Shown: piece by piece, positions 24,815 through 33,257 of the stretch
How the letters are laid out: each line of letters begins with the position of its first letter
Position numbering within the stretch: the stretch's first letter is position 1
From: Candidatus Sysuiplasma acidicola
GTDB taxonomy: Archaea; Thermoplasmatota; Thermoplasmata; Sysuiplasmatales; Sysuiplasmataceae
Assembly (NCBI GenBank): GCA_019721035.1
Contig: JAHEAA010000001.1
Coordinates: 1 to 39,990, forward strand
DNA: 39,990 nucleotides
Reading direction: 5' to 3'
Made by a program: the position numbers and the translations under genes
Notes under the pieces: model-generated
Told to the model about the DNA's origin: nothing
The model's database searches: none
What the model saw: the letters and a program-made list of their open reading frames with translations, nothing else

Positions 24815-25657
24815 TCAATAACGGTAGAATCCTTCTCCACTCTTCCTTCCCAGTTTTCCTGCATTGACCATGTTGACAAGAAGAGGAGCGGGTCTGAATT
24901 TCGGATCTTTGAAACCGGAGTATAGAACGTTGAGTATGTCGAGACATACATCGAGTCCTATGAAATCGGCAAGTTCGAGAGGGCCCATCGGATGGTTCAT
25001 TCCGAGTTTCATGACGCCGTCGATGCCTTCACGTGTGGACACGCCTTCCATGAGAGCGAATACGGCTTCGTTTATCATAGGCATGAGTATCCTGTTGGAT
25101 GCGAAACCCGGATAGTCCATGACTTCAATGGTCTGCTTCTTCATGCTCTTTGCCAGCGATACGGCTGCAGACACCGTCGAGTCGGATGTGAGGTAACCCC
25201 TGACGATTTCCACGAGCGGCATCAGCGGCACTGGATTGAAGAAGTGCATCCCGACGAAATTTTCCGGCATTTTCGAGTATCTGGAAAGAAGGGTGATGGA
25301 AATTGAGGAGGTGTTTGTGGCAATCACGGTGCCGTCCCCGACCGAAGCACTTATTTTCTCAATCGCTGCCTTCTTCAGTTCCTGCTTTTCGAATACAGCC
25401 TCGATGACAAACGAACATCCGTCCAGTTCGCTGAATTTTGTCGTTCCATGGATACTGGCCATCGCGAACGCAGCAGACCGGGCATCGAGCTTCCCCTTTT
25501 CCACCCGCTTGTCCAGCCCCTGTTTAACTCTCTCCAGGGCCAGGGCAACAATTTCCTCGGAGACATCGATGGCCACAACGTTGCATCCTGCTTCTGCGCC
25601 CGATTGCACTATACCAGCCCCCATCGTTCCCAGCCCGATCACGCCAATCCTTTGCAT
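24815..25657 (-). CDS. 3-hydroxyacyl-CoA dehydrogenase (3-hydroxybutyryl-CoA dehydrogenase type)
   Basis: This NAD(P)-dependent enzyme interconverts 3-oxoacyl-CoA and (S)-3-hydroxyacyl-CoA. The protein has 280 residues from ATG 25657: the Rossmann motif IGVIGLGTMGAGIVQ at the start, ATNTSSISITLLS, the catalytic region MHFFNPVPLMPLVEIVRG (His in HFFNP) and the C-terminal domain beginning DYPGFASNRILMPMINEAV, with the family's GPLELADFIGLD. The length matches single-function short-chain enzymes (Hbd/PaaH). An upstream ATG at 25702 lies inside the thiolase gene. ATG 25657 has AGGTG 6 bases upstream and is one base after the thiolase stop, indicating coupling. It works with the thiolase on acetoacetyl-CoA. 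Confidence 0.93.
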   Translation of the reverse strand: MQRIGVIGLGTMGAGIVQSGAEAGCNVVAIDVSEEIVALALERVKQGLDKRVEKGKLDARSAAFAMASIHGTTKFSELDGCSFVIEAVFEKQELKKAAIEKISASVGDGTVIATNTSSISITLLSRYSKMPENFVGMHFFNPVPLMPLVEIVRGYLTSDSTVSAAVSLAKSMKKQTIEVMDYPGFASNRILMPMINEAVFALMEGVSTREGIDGVMKLGMNHPMGPLELADFIGLDVCLDILNVLYSGFKDPKFRPAPLLVNMVNAGKLGRKSGEGFYRY

Positions 25658-25658
25658 T

Positions 25659-26852
25659 TCAGCACCTTTCAAAGAGCATCGATACGGCATTTCCTCCGCC
25701 AAGACAGAGTGTGGATATGCCCCTGTCTTTCTTCAGCCTCTTCATATTGTGCAGCAGTGTTGTCGTAATCTTTGCGCCGCTGGCGCCCAGAGGGTGGCCC
25801 ATCGCCACAGCACCGCCCGTTATGTTGAAGCGTTTTTCATCGACGCCGAGCGCTTTTCTCACGGCAACGCTGGCGGTTGCATACGCCTCATTGTGCTCAA
25901 ACAGGTCTATGTCGTCTATGCTCATGTTGTTGCGCTTCAGCAGCTTCCTTGTTGTTTCAATGGGCGCCTCCATAACCCATTCGGGCCTTGTGCCCCCGGT
26001 GACATAATCCACAATCCGGGCAAGCGGTTCTATGCCTATTTTTTCGGCCCTCGCTGAGGACATGACGGCAAGCGCTGAAGCGCCGTCGCTGAGCTGTGAG
26101 GAGTTGCCAGCGGTGCATATTCCACCCTTCTTGAACTTTGCCTCCAGCGAGGAAAGTTTCTTGATTGTTGAATCCGGACGTATGCCCTCGTCTTTTGTCA
26201 TCGCCACCTTCTCACCGGCACGCAGCACATGAAAAGGCAGCATCTCCTCCCTGAAGAATCCCTCTTCAGTCGCCATGGCCGCTTTCATGTGACTCTGGTA
26301 TGCAAACATATCGGCCTCCTCCCTCGTCACATTGTGCCTCTCGGCAACAATTTCTCCCGTGATCATCATGTGGAAATCATTGTAAGCGTCCCATAATCCG
26401 TCATGTATCATGGAGTCCATGAGGAGGAGATCGCCGTATTTACTTCCCCAGCGGGTTGATGCAGAGAGATATGGCGCCATACTCATATTCTCGATGCCCC
26501 CCGCAACAATAATCTCATGTTCTCCTACACGAATCGAGTTTGCTGCCAGCATGAGTGCCTTGAGGCCGGAACCGCATACCTTGTTAAGCGAGAACGCACC
26601 GGAGGCAACGGGCACGCCGGCGCCGAGTGCACACTGTCTCGCGGGCGACTGCCCCAGGCCAGCTGGCAGAACGTTTCCGAGTATCACTTCATCCACATCG
26701 GAGGGAGACAGAGATGCTTTTTCAATGGCGCCTTTCACCACGGCTTTCCCTAGCTCAACTGCAGATGTTTCCCTGTAAGCTCCGCCAAATTTGCCTACAG
26801 GAACCCTGACCGCAGAGACGATAACTGCATCCTCAAGCGTTTGTTTCACCAT
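25659..26852 (-). CDS. acetyl-CoA acetyltransferase (thiolase)
   Basis: Thiolase joins two acetyl-CoA to acetoacetyl-CoA, or cleaves it. The 397 residues contain LNKVCGSGLKALMLA with the nucleophilic Cys, HNEAYATAS (the usual NEAFA is NEAYA here), GGAVAMGHPLGASGA with the catalytic His, and LCLGGGNAVSM with the second Cys (commonly CIGGGQG). All catalytic residues are present. ATG 26852 has no SD; a TATA-like AATTA/TAATTAG about 30 bases upstream fits a short leader. Paired with the dehydrogenase gene, it suggests a C4 acyl-CoA route, such as fatty-acid breakdown or hydroxybutyryl-CoA formation; no crotonase lies here. A direct role in the mevalonate pathway is also possible. Confidence 0.94.
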   Translation of the reverse strand: MVKQTLEDAVIVSAVRVPVGKFGGAYRETSAVELGKAVVKGAIEKASLSPSDVDEVILGNVLPAGLGQSPARQCALGAGVPVASGAFSLNKVCGSGLKALMLAANSIRVGEHEIIVAGGIENMSMAPYLSASTRWGSKYGDLLLMDSMIHDGLWDAYNDFHMMITGEIVAERHNVTREEADMFAYQSHMKAAMATEEGFFREEMLPFHVLRAGEKVAMTKDEGIRPDSTIKKLSSLEAKFKKGGICTAGNSSQLSDGASALAVMSSARAEKIGIEPLARIVDYVTGGTRPEWVMEAPIETTRKLLKRNNMSIDDIDLFEHNEAYATASVAVRKALGVDEKRFNITGGAVAMGHPLGASGAKITTTLLHNMKRLKKDRGISTLCLGGGNAVSMLFERC

Positions 26853-26899
26853 GCAGATCGTATGGCACTAGGTGCGAAAGGCTAATTATCACTTTCCCG

Positions 26900-28243
26900 T
26901 TAATTATTGGCTGCCTTCTCAATGACACGGCCAACCATGAGCTCCGATGGCTCTGAAAGATGCCTTCGTGAAGAGGTGGTTGTAGAATAAACACCTGTTG
27001 AGAGTTCGCAATCGACTTCCCTGAGCCTGGGCTCATAAGCCTTCGTTCCGCAAGCCCTGCACCGATAGCCCATCCCTCTGCCGATCGACTCCATGCTTTT
27101 TCCACAGTTCGTGCACAGGGGATTTCCTACCTTTACGAATCTCTTCACCAGAGAGAGTATCTGGATCTTCTCTAAATTCAAAGCGGCGCCTTTCAGTCCT
27201 GCCTTGTATGCACCCCAGACCGTGATGTCGTCGCCCGGAACCAGCTTTCTCACAGTGTTACGGAGATTCTTTGTCTCTTCGAACGCAGCGCAGGTAATGG
27301 TGCGTGTCCCGTACCGGAGTTCAAAGAACACATGACCGCCAGGGATTGTCGCCGGTTTTGTAGCAACCTGCCCGGTAACGGCATATGAGCAGAATTGCTC
27401 CGGTTCCTGTGACAGTCTGATGATGTGGTCGTCGGTACCCTGATTGGATTCAAATATAAGCCAGCGGTCAATGTGCTCGGATCGTATGGATTCCATGGCA
27501 CCGGGGAGAACGGCAGGATCGCTGCCTCTTATGCCGAACAGGACGGGGCAGGGGGATGCGGGGGATATGCACATGTGTCTAGTTTCGGTGTCATAATTGT
27601 TGAATGTTGAGGGAAACCGCTCATCGAGCATTGATGCGTCTTCCTCGCTCACCTGTCTGGCCCTGCCCCATCGAGCCCTGTCCCTGTAGGTGATGACTTC
27701 ATATGTCCTTCTTCCGGGCTGCCATGCCACTGCAGCCGAAGCGCCGATGATGCCCCTTCCATTTTTCCATTCTGTGACGATCGCGTCAGCCGTTCTGCAG
27801 GCAGCTACAGCCTCCTCTCTGTCCACAACATATCTCACAGCCCTCCAGTAAAGTGAAGAAGGCGGTCTTGAGGCACAGACAATGACTCCGGGATTCGTAT
27901 TTTCCTCATCGAGTTCCGCAATCTCTCCAATGGCTGCGGACACTTTTTCTGCAATGTTGCGCGTGTCCAGGCTCTCTCCGTCTGCCTCGAACGACGCAAG
28001 GACTGGTTTACCGGCAATTTCACCAATCCTGAATGCTGTTTTAGCCGCCCCGCCGATGGTAAACGAGAGGGCGCCGTTGCCGCGTGTCTTCCACGGTATG
28101 TTGGGATTCAGGCGTACCAGGCGCGGGTAGCCGAGAAGTACAGGGTAATCTAAAACCCTTATAAGTTCGGTGACCGCGTATGTTGTGCACATGCCTTTCG
28201 CCGAATCTGTGTCGTCGAGGCCAATGTGTATGCACATCCTCAT
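26900..28243 (-). CDS. tiaS: tRNA(Ile2) 2-agmatinylcytidine synthetase
   Basis: TiaS attaches agmatine to C34 of tRNA-Ile(CAU) so that it reads AUA; the enzyme is archaeal. The 447-residue protein begins with IHIGLDDTDSAKGMCTTYAV (the LDDTDS signature), followed by RLVRLNPNIPWKTRGNGA, an OB-fold part about 280-370 (KPATIPGGHVFFELRY), and a zinc ribbon with CTNCGKSMESIGRGMGYRC and CRACGTKA. It ends with the short C-terminal tail usual for the family. The ATG at 28243 has AGAGGAG only 3 bases upstream, while the ATG at 28237 gives 9-base spacing and a family-like MCIHIGLDDTDS start. Either is possible. Confidence 0.96.
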   Translation of the reverse strand: MRMCIHIGLDDTDSAKGMCTTYAVTELIRVLDYPVLLGYPRLVRLNPNIPWKTRGNGALSFTIGGAAKTAFRIGEIAGKPVLASFEADGESLDTRNIAEKVSAAIGEIAELDEENTNPGVIVCASRPPSSLYWRAVRYVVDREEAVAACRTADAIVTEWKNGRGIIGASAAVAWQPGRRTYEVITYRDRARWGRARQVSEEDASMLDERFPSTFNNYDTETRHMCISPASPCPVLFGIRGSDPAVLPGAMESIRSEHIDRWLIFESNQGTDDHIIRLSQEPEQFCSYAVTGQVATKPATIPGGHVFFELRYGTRTITCAAFEETKNLRNTVRKLVPGDDITVWGAYKAGLKGAALNLEKIQILSLVKRFVKVGNPLCTNCGKSMESIGRGMGYRCRACGTKAYEPRLREVDCELSTGVYSTTTSSRRHLSEPSELMVGRVIEKAANN

Positions 28244-28319
28244 ACGCTCCTCTTGCTGTCATATCAATCTTCCCCGGGTTAAAAAATCTGGCTGTGCGAG
28301 GCGGAGCGGATATGAATCG

Positions 28320-28330
28320 TTTAAATATAG
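28320..28330 (+). promoter_or_regulatory. TATA box of the DUF3198 gene
   Basis: TTTAAATATAG is centred about 28 bases before ATG 28353, so the mRNA is probably leaderless. It lies in the divergent region between tiaS and this gene. Confidence 0.6.
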
Positions 28331-28352
28331 TATGGACTCTTGATGTTACCCG

Positions 28353-28733
28353 ATGGCAAAAGCTTTCACCAGGGAGTTCAGATTCGAGTTGTCTGTGCTG
28401 ATGCTTGCGATAGGTGTTGTGATCACGTTCGTGTCAGCACTAGGGCTGTTTGTACCAAAACTGCCTGCATACCTGTTGGGTTTTCAGCCGGCAATAAAGG
28501 CGATTGGTTCATGGCTCTACTGGTTGCTTGTCATCGGACCGATCATGCTCGTCGGTGGCCTATGGTGGTTTGTCGACTCTGTGAAAAAGACGTTTGAGCT
28601 CATGAAATATCTCAAAGTGGACAGCAAGGCCAAATTTGTCAAGAATCTCGAAGAAATAGAGTATCTTGCCTGGGTTCTCCCGCGAAAATATGAGGATATG
28701 GTTATTGACAAGAAGAGGCAGTTTAAAATCTAA
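28353..28733 (+). CDS. DUF3198 membrane protein
   Basis: A 126-residue protein of unknown function that I place in DUF3198, a family known from Thermoplasma-type archaea. Two hydrophobic helices (LSVLMLAIGVVITFVSALGLF and WLYWLLVIGPIMLVGGLWWFV, about 12-70) are followed by a soluble helical tail (VDSVKKTFELMKYLKVDSKAKFVKNLEEIEYLAWVLPRKYEDMV). That tail corresponds to the soluble domain studied in a Thermoplasma relative. The gene lies directly before the putative replication origin and is leaderless by promoter spacing. No function can be assigned. Confidence 0.78.
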   Translation: MAKAFTREFRFELSVLMLAIGVVITFVSALGLFVPKLPAYLLGFQPAIKAIGSWLYWLLVIGPIMLVGGLWWFVDSVKKTFELMKYLKVDSKAKFVKNLEEIEYLAWVLPRKYEDMVIDKKRQFKI

Positions 28734-28760
28734 ACCTGAAGTTGAATAAGAGAGAGTACC

Positions 28761-28775
28761 GTTTCCTGTGGAAAC
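28761..28775. repeat. ORB-like dyad 1
   Basis: GTTTCCTGTGGAAAC is a perfect 6-base palindrome around TGT. It matches the dyad core of the archaeal origin recognition box (TTCCAGTGGAAAC) with one substitution, T for A in the centre. It is 232 bases from the second element. Confidence 0.6.
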
Positions 28776-28992
28776 AGTTATTTTGTGTTCGTGATCTATT
28801 GGTCTGATTGTTTGTTTTGTGTTTATGATTGAATAATTGTAAAATTATAACTTAAATGCAAAATGTACTGTGAATGTAGTTGTCAGGTAATTGTTATTTT
28901 ACAACGCGTAAAATGCACGCGATCCAACCATAGTTTCAACTCATTCGATTAAGGCAGAGAAGGTAATTCCGATAGTAAGACACATCTTCAAT

Positions 28993-29012
28993 GGTTCCAG
29001 TGGAAATGGTGG
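28993..29012 (+). repeat. ORB-like element 2 with G-rich side
   Basis: The dyad TTCCAGTGGAAA matches the ORB core exactly and is followed by TGGTGG, comparable with the G-string on one side of full ORB elements. It stands next to the most AT-rich stretch (29047-29095), a likely unwinding site. Confidence 0.65.
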
Positions 29013-29201
29013 ACTCTCTATTCTTGCTGTTATCGCAAATTACTCCTTTCGGAATATTTTCAAATAATTTTATTTTATTATATCATTAGATGTTTGGGAG
29101 TTACTAATTTAGTCGAAGAGAGAGATAATAAGAACGTTTTAGTATAACCGAATTTTTACTGTTCTCTTACCTCTTAGACTGGTGGGAGTTATTGATTTTT
29201 G

Positions 29202-30467
29202 ATGAATGAACAGGAAGCCGTATACGAATCGACCGCCCGCCCCAACATATTCGAGAAGTATATTACAATCGGTTCGCTTTTTAAGAGCGATCGGGAGATG
29301 CTTCGGCCATCATATTTACCCAAGGCTCTTCCTCACAGGGAGAAGGAAATAGACCAGATGGCTGCAATAATCTCAACAGGTCTGAGGGGTGACAGGCCCT
29401 CAAACGTGCTCATATTCGGAAAGACAGGGACAGGCAAGACGGCAACTGTAAAATTCATCGCAAATGAAGCCTCGAAGGCTCCTTCGGCAGTCAGGCATAT
29501 GGAGTTCGTGTATGTGAATTGCTGCGAGGCCGATACAAATTACAGCGTTGTTCAGTTCATAGTCAACAAATTCATTGAAGATCCGGAAGAGCGGGCGCCA
29601 TACAACGGCTGGAGCATGGAACGGGTGTATTCGTTATTCAGGGAGAGGGTTGACGCACTCAAGCGGCTGGTGATCGTGGTTCTGGACGAGGTTGACAGGC
29701 TCGTCTACAAAGCGGGAGACGATCTGCTTTATAATCTTTCCAGAATAAATGACGATCTGAAATATTCAAAACTCTCCATCATCGGCATTGCCAACGACCT
29801 CAAGTTCACAGATTTCCTGGATGCCAGGGTCAAGAGCAGACTCGGGGAAGAAAGGATCGTCTTCGCACCGTATGATGCAGCCGAACTCGGCGACATATTG
29901 ACTGCACGTGCAAGGCTGGTTTTTCATGAAGACAGTCTCGTGCCCGACGTCATACCGTTGTGCTCAGCGCTCGCGGCCCAGGAACATGGCGACGCCCGCA
30001 GGGCGCTGGAACTGCTCAGGGTGGCAGCCGAGTCCGCCGAAAGGGAGGGCAGGACGACGGTGCTCGCCGACGATGTGTACAGGGCAAAGAATAAAATCGA
30101 ACTCGATACCGTGACTGAGACCGTACGCACTCTTCCGTACCAGTCCAAACTGCTCCTCCTCTCAATGGTTATAAATGCCGAGAAGAGGAAAATAATGACC
30201 ACAGGCGACATATATGTCACCTATCACAGTCTCTGCCTCTCCATCGGCGTACAGGCACTTACTCAGCGGAGGATTGGGGATCTCATTTCTGAACTCGACA
30301 TGCTCGGCATAGTTCGTGCCAGGGTGCGCTCGTTCGGACGTGGCGGGCGTACGAAGGAAATCGAGCTTGCCGTTCCCGCTACCGAAACGCGCGATCTGCT
30401 CGTGAGTGACGAACTGCTGAGCGACTACAAGAACACACATGCGAGGCTGCAGACCACGCTAATCTGA
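29202..30467 (+). CDS. Orc1/Cdc6 replication initiator
   Basis: AAA+ ATPase that binds origin recognition boxes and loads the MCM helicase. The 421 residues from ATG 29202 contain PHREKEIDQMAAII, the Walker A motif GKTGTGKT (residues 73-80), Walker B VIVVLDEVDRL (Asp162, Glu163), sensor-1 GIANDLKFTDFLDARVKSR with the arginine finger region, and sensor 2 EHGDARRALELLRVAAESA. A winged helix (about 320-410) binds DNA; it includes LTQRRIGDLISELDMLGIV. A TTG at 29199 directly precedes the ATG. The gene follows the putative origin and overlaps signal peptidase by 9 bases at their 3' ends. Confidence 0.96.
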   Translation: MNEQEAVYESTARPNIFEKYITIGSLFKSDREMLRPSYLPKALPHREKEIDQMAAIISTGLRGDRPSNVLIFGKTGTGKTATVKFIANEASKAPSAVRHMEFVYVNCCEADTNYSVVQFIVNKFIEDPEERAPYNGWSMERVYSLFRERVDALKRLVIVVLDEVDRLVYKAGDDLLYNLSRINDDLKYSKLSIIGIANDLKFTDFLDARVKSRLGEERIVFAPYDAAELGDILTARARLVFHEDSLVPDVIPLCSALAAQEHGDARRALELLRVAAESAEREGRTTVLADDVYRAKNKIELDTVTETVRTLPYQSKLLLLSMVINAEKRKIMTTGDIYVTYHSLCLSIGVQALTQRRIGDLISELDMLGIVRARVRSFGRGGRTKEIELAVPATETRDLLVSDELLSDYKNTHARLQTTLI

Positions 30468-31358
30468 CCGTTCTTTGTCCTCTGGTTTGGCCTCGTCTTC
30501 GCTCTTTTCGGCTCTCAGAGACTTCCAGTATTCAAACACGAATTCAGACGCGATGGCTCCTCCGACGACCGCAACAATGATGATCACGAGCGCGTACACA
30601 CTGTTCCGTGGTGTGCCGGGAGGCAGCCCTCCGCTGACCATGAGCTTCACCAGCCCGACATAGGGAAGCAACCCCTGCGCAACGCCCTCGACCCATTGTA
30701 TCTTTACCGGCAGCGGAAAAATCCCCAGTGCCTGATCAGTTGCGTTCTCGCCGAATACTGCATGATTGTGATCGCCCATTGTTATGAATCCGCTGGATTT
30801 TGCCTGCTGTATCATCAGAGCGATGGGTATGATCACGGGTGAATGTGTATACCCGACGTCCAGGATTTTCACATTGTACTTGATGTTGTAGATATAATGA
30901 GCCTGCCCCTGCGGGGACATGACATACCACTGCGACTGCGGAATGTCCCGAAGGGAGGGTATGTTGTATCCGCCTCCGCTGCTGTTATACTGGATATAGA
31001 CAATTGCACGGTGTATTATCGGAACGACAGCATCGCTCCCGTACGGTCTGTAGATGATCACGTTGCCTGCTTCGCCATACGTGGAGTAGGAACGGGACAC
31101 CCCCTGCACATAGGTGACAACCTGTGATGGAGAGGAGACCTTCTTGACCAGAACCATGTCGCCAATGTTCAGGTCTCCGAGGTATGCATAAGTGGAACTG
31201 TGCTGCATGCTTCCTGATTCAACAACGACCATGGGGGGCCAGTTTCCCGTGTAGGCATACATGCCTGCGAGCAGGACTGTAACAATCAGAATCGATGAGA
31301 TTACTGTCAGTATGACTTCCTTCTGCTCCGCCTTCGAGCCCCAATCCATCTTGACCAT
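30459..31358 (-). CDS. archaeal signal peptidase I (S26B)
   Basis: Membrane serine peptidase that removes signal peptides from exported proteins. The 299 residues from ATG 31358 contain an N-terminal membrane helix (VILTVISSILIVTVLLAGMYAY), the nucleophile in ESGSM (Ser50), PIIHRAI with the His that replaces lysine in archaeal and ER-type enzymes, FITMGDHNHAVFGEN with the conserved GDH/Asp region, and a C-terminal helix (VYALVIIIVAVVGGAIASEFVF) followed by a charged tail. An in-frame start at 31400 would precede the predicted transcript start; a TATA-like TTATTA is centred at about 31388. The tail is rich in Glu, Lys and Asp. Confidence 0.92.
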   Translation of the reverse strand: MVKMDWGSKAEQKEVILTVISSILIVTVLLAGMYAYTGNWPPMVVVESGSMQHSSTYAYLGDLNIGDMVLVKKVSSPSQVVTYVQGVSRSYSTYGEAGNVIIYRPYGSDAVVPIIHRAIVYIQYNSSGGGYNIPSLRDIPQSQWYVMSPQGQAHYIYNIKYNVKILDVGYTHSPVIIPIALMIQQAKSSGFITMGDHNHAVFGENATDQALGIFPLPVKIQWVEGVAQGLLPYVGLVKLMVSGGLPPGTPRNSVYALVIIIVAVVGGAIASEFVFEYWKSLRAEKSEDEAKPEDKERSD

Positions 31359-31421
31359 CCGTGAGCATACCTTATGCACACTCCCTAATAAGGCTAGCAA
31401 TCCGGTTATCCTGCGCTTACA

Positions 31422-31429
31422 TTTTTAAT
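31422..31429 (+). promoter_or_regulatory. TATA box of the dCMP deaminase gene
   Basis: TTTTTAAT is centred about 29 bases before ATG 31455, fitting a leaderless transcript. It shares the 96-base divergent region with the signal peptidase promoter. Confidence 0.5.
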
Positions 31430-31454
31430 CCCCTGCCGACATGGTCCTGGTGTC

Positions 31455-31952
31455 ATGAAAACGGACAGCCATGCCGCAGAGAAGAAGCACCGGACGCCCC
31501 GCGATGTGTACTACATGAAGCTCGCCTATGTAATATCCGAGAGGAGCACGTGTGTGCGTAACGGGAGGCAGATAGGCGCCGTTATTGTTGATGACATGAA
31601 TCACATAGTGAGCAGCGGCTACAACGGCAATCCCAGAAACATGAAACACTGCGACGATATAGGCTGCATCAGAGACATCCTGCAGATACCTTCCGGCACA
31701 AAGATGGAGATATGCACGGCCGTTCACGCGGAACAGAATGCAATAATACAGGCCGGTCCCGGCGCCTTTGGTGCAACGATATACTCGACCATTCTTCCAT
31801 GCAACACGTGTGCAAAGATGATTGTAAACGCCGGCATTGGACGCGTCGTTTACAGCGAAGACTATCCTGAGCATATGGGACTCGAACTCATGAAGGAACT
31901 CGGTGTGCGTGTTGAAATGGTACCGGTCGAAAAACCGCCGAGAATAAGCTAG
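31455..31952 (+). CDS. deoxycytidylate (dCMP) deaminase family protein
   Basis: Zinc deaminase that converts dCMP to dUMP for thymidylate synthesis. Seen in 165 residues: YYMKLAYVISERSTCVRNGRQIGAVIV, SSGYNGNPRNMKHC (with the family's second metal-site His/Cys), the catalytic HAEQNAIIQAG (His and Glu) and STILPCNTCAKMIVNAGI (PCxxC zinc ligands). It closely follows the ComEB/dCMP deaminase type. The start at ATG 31455 fits the promoter. It is the first of two same-strand genes, but the M20 gene has its own promoter-like sequence. Confidence 0.94.
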   Translation: MKTDSHAAEKKHRTPRDVYYMKLAYVISERSTCVRNGRQIGAVIVDDMNHIVSSGYNGNPRNMKHCDDIGCIRDILQIPSGTKMEICTAVHAEQNAIIQAGPGAFGATIYSTILPCNTCAKMIVNAGIGRVVYSEDYPEHMGLELMKELGVRVEMVPVEKPPRIS

Positions 31953-32014
31953 ATCGGAGACACGCCGCGGGCAATGTTTATCACTTACCCGGTGCTTTTC
32001 CCCACGGTATCGCA

Positions 32015-33244
32015 ATGGAAATCAACAACAAGCTGGTAAGCGCAGTCGCATCATTTGAGAAGGACATGGTCCGCTCCCTGGCCGACATGGTTCGCATCCC
32101 GGCCATAAGCCCGGAGTCCGGGGGCGAAGGGGAATATGACAGGGGAGAATTCCTCGTTTCCCTGCTGAAGGAAAATGGCCTGACGGATATAAACAGATTT
32201 GATGCACCAGACAGGAAGGCAAAGCGCGGCCTGCGGCCCAACATCGTCGCAACCCTCGGGAAGGGAAAAAAATCCCTGTGGGTGATATCACACATGGATA
32301 CGGTTCCGGTCGGCGACAGGAAGCTGTGGAATCACGACCCGTTCGATCCTCTGGTGAGGAACGGAAAACTCTATGGAAGGGGTGCCGAAGACAACGGGCA
32401 GTCTCTCATAGCGTCTCTATATGCCGCAAGGGCAGTGCTCGAGGCCAATCTGGCTCCCGCGGTGAAGATTGCCTTTGTGAGCGATGAGGAGCTCGGCAGC
32501 GCGAAAGGCATAGGATATATGGCAGCACAGCACGCATTTTCACAAGGGGATGAGTTCCTCGTTCCCGATTCCGGAAACGAGAAGGGAGATGAAATTGAGA
32601 TAGCTGAGAAGAGCTCCCTCTGGGCCAGGGTACGCACCACGGGCAGGCAGACGCACGCAAGCCGCCCCGATTCGGGCATAAACGCGGGCCTCGCCGCTTC
32701 GAGATACATGGCGTTTGCGACCGACTATCTCTATGCGAAATACGATGCAAGGGATCCGCTCTTTGACCCTGTTCAGCATTCGACGTTCGAACCCACAAAA
32801 CGCCTCTCCAACGTGGAAAATGTCAATACCATACCGGGCACCGACGAATTCTATTTTGATTGCAGAATTCTTCCATCGTACAGCATTGCAAAGGTGCTCT
32901 CGGACATGAGGAATCTGGCACATATATTCGGAGAGCAGACAGGCGCAAAGATAGCTGTTGATGTTTTTAAGAAGAGCACGGCCGCAGAGCCGACGTCCCG
33001 GAAATCCGGCATAGCCATGAGGACATTCGAGGCCGTTAGCGAATTGAGGGGCATAGAGCCGCACTTCGTCGGCATCGGCGGCGGAACATGCGCAAACATC
33101 GTGCGCATGAGAGGTTTCCAGGCCGCAGTCTGGAGTACCGAATGCGGTATGGCTCATCAGCCGAATGAGTTCTCGCTCGTCAGCAATCTTGCCGCAGATG
33201 CAAAGGTGATGGCCGCTATATTCTCATCCATGACTGCCGCATGA
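32015..33244 (+). CDS. M20 family metallopeptidase or deacylase (DapE/ArgE type)
   Basis: Zinc hydrolase of the M20 family. In the 409 residues I see SHMDTVPVGD (His and Asp ligands), GRGAEDNGQSLIASLYAARA with the bridging Asp, SDEELGSAKG with the catalytic Glu-Glu, a dimerisation insert (about 200-320) and GIGGGTCANIVRMRG with the C-terminal end containing the final His (GMAHQPNE). The family cleaves acyl-amino acids or dipeptides; the exact substrate (succinyl-diaminopimelate, acetylornithine or a dipeptide) cannot be told from these motifs. A TTTAT at 31977-31981 could be its promoter, giving a leader of about 10 bases with no SD. Confidence 0.87.
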   Translation: MEINNKLVSAVASFEKDMVRSLADMVRIPAISPESGGEGEYDRGEFLVSLLKENGLTDINRFDAPDRKAKRGLRPNIVATLGKGKKSLWVISHMDTVPVGDRKLWNHDPFDPLVRNGKLYGRGAEDNGQSLIASLYAARAVLEANLAPAVKIAFVSDEELGSAKGIGYMAAQHAFSQGDEFLVPDSGNEKGDEIEIAEKSSLWARVRTTGRQTHASRPDSGINAGLAASRYMAFATDYLYAKYDARDPLFDPVQHSTFEPTKRLSNVENVNTIPGTDEFYFDCRILPSYSIAKVLSDMRNLAHIFGEQTGAKIAVDVFKKSTAAEPTSRKSGIAMRTFEAVSELRGIEPHFVGIGGGTCANIVRMRGFQAAVWSTECGMAHQPNEFSLVSNLAADAKVMAAIFSSMTAA

Positions 33245-33257
33245 GACATGCGCTCAA

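Larger units (their letters stand above)
28734..29201. other. putative replication origin (oriC) next to orc1/cdc6
   Basis: A 468-base AT-rich non-coding region directly upstream of orc1/cdc6. It holds two ORB-like elements (28761-28775 and 28993-29012), a dyad ATTTTAC/GTAAAAT (28896-28914), and very AT-rich stretches that could unwind: about 28815-28865 and 29047-29095 (TATTTTCAAATAATTTTATTTTATTATATC within the latter). Archaeal origins are commonly next to their initiator gene with ORB elements bound by Orc1. A TATA-like TTTTAGTATAA at about 29136-29146 probably starts the orc1 transcript. Confidence 0.7.
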
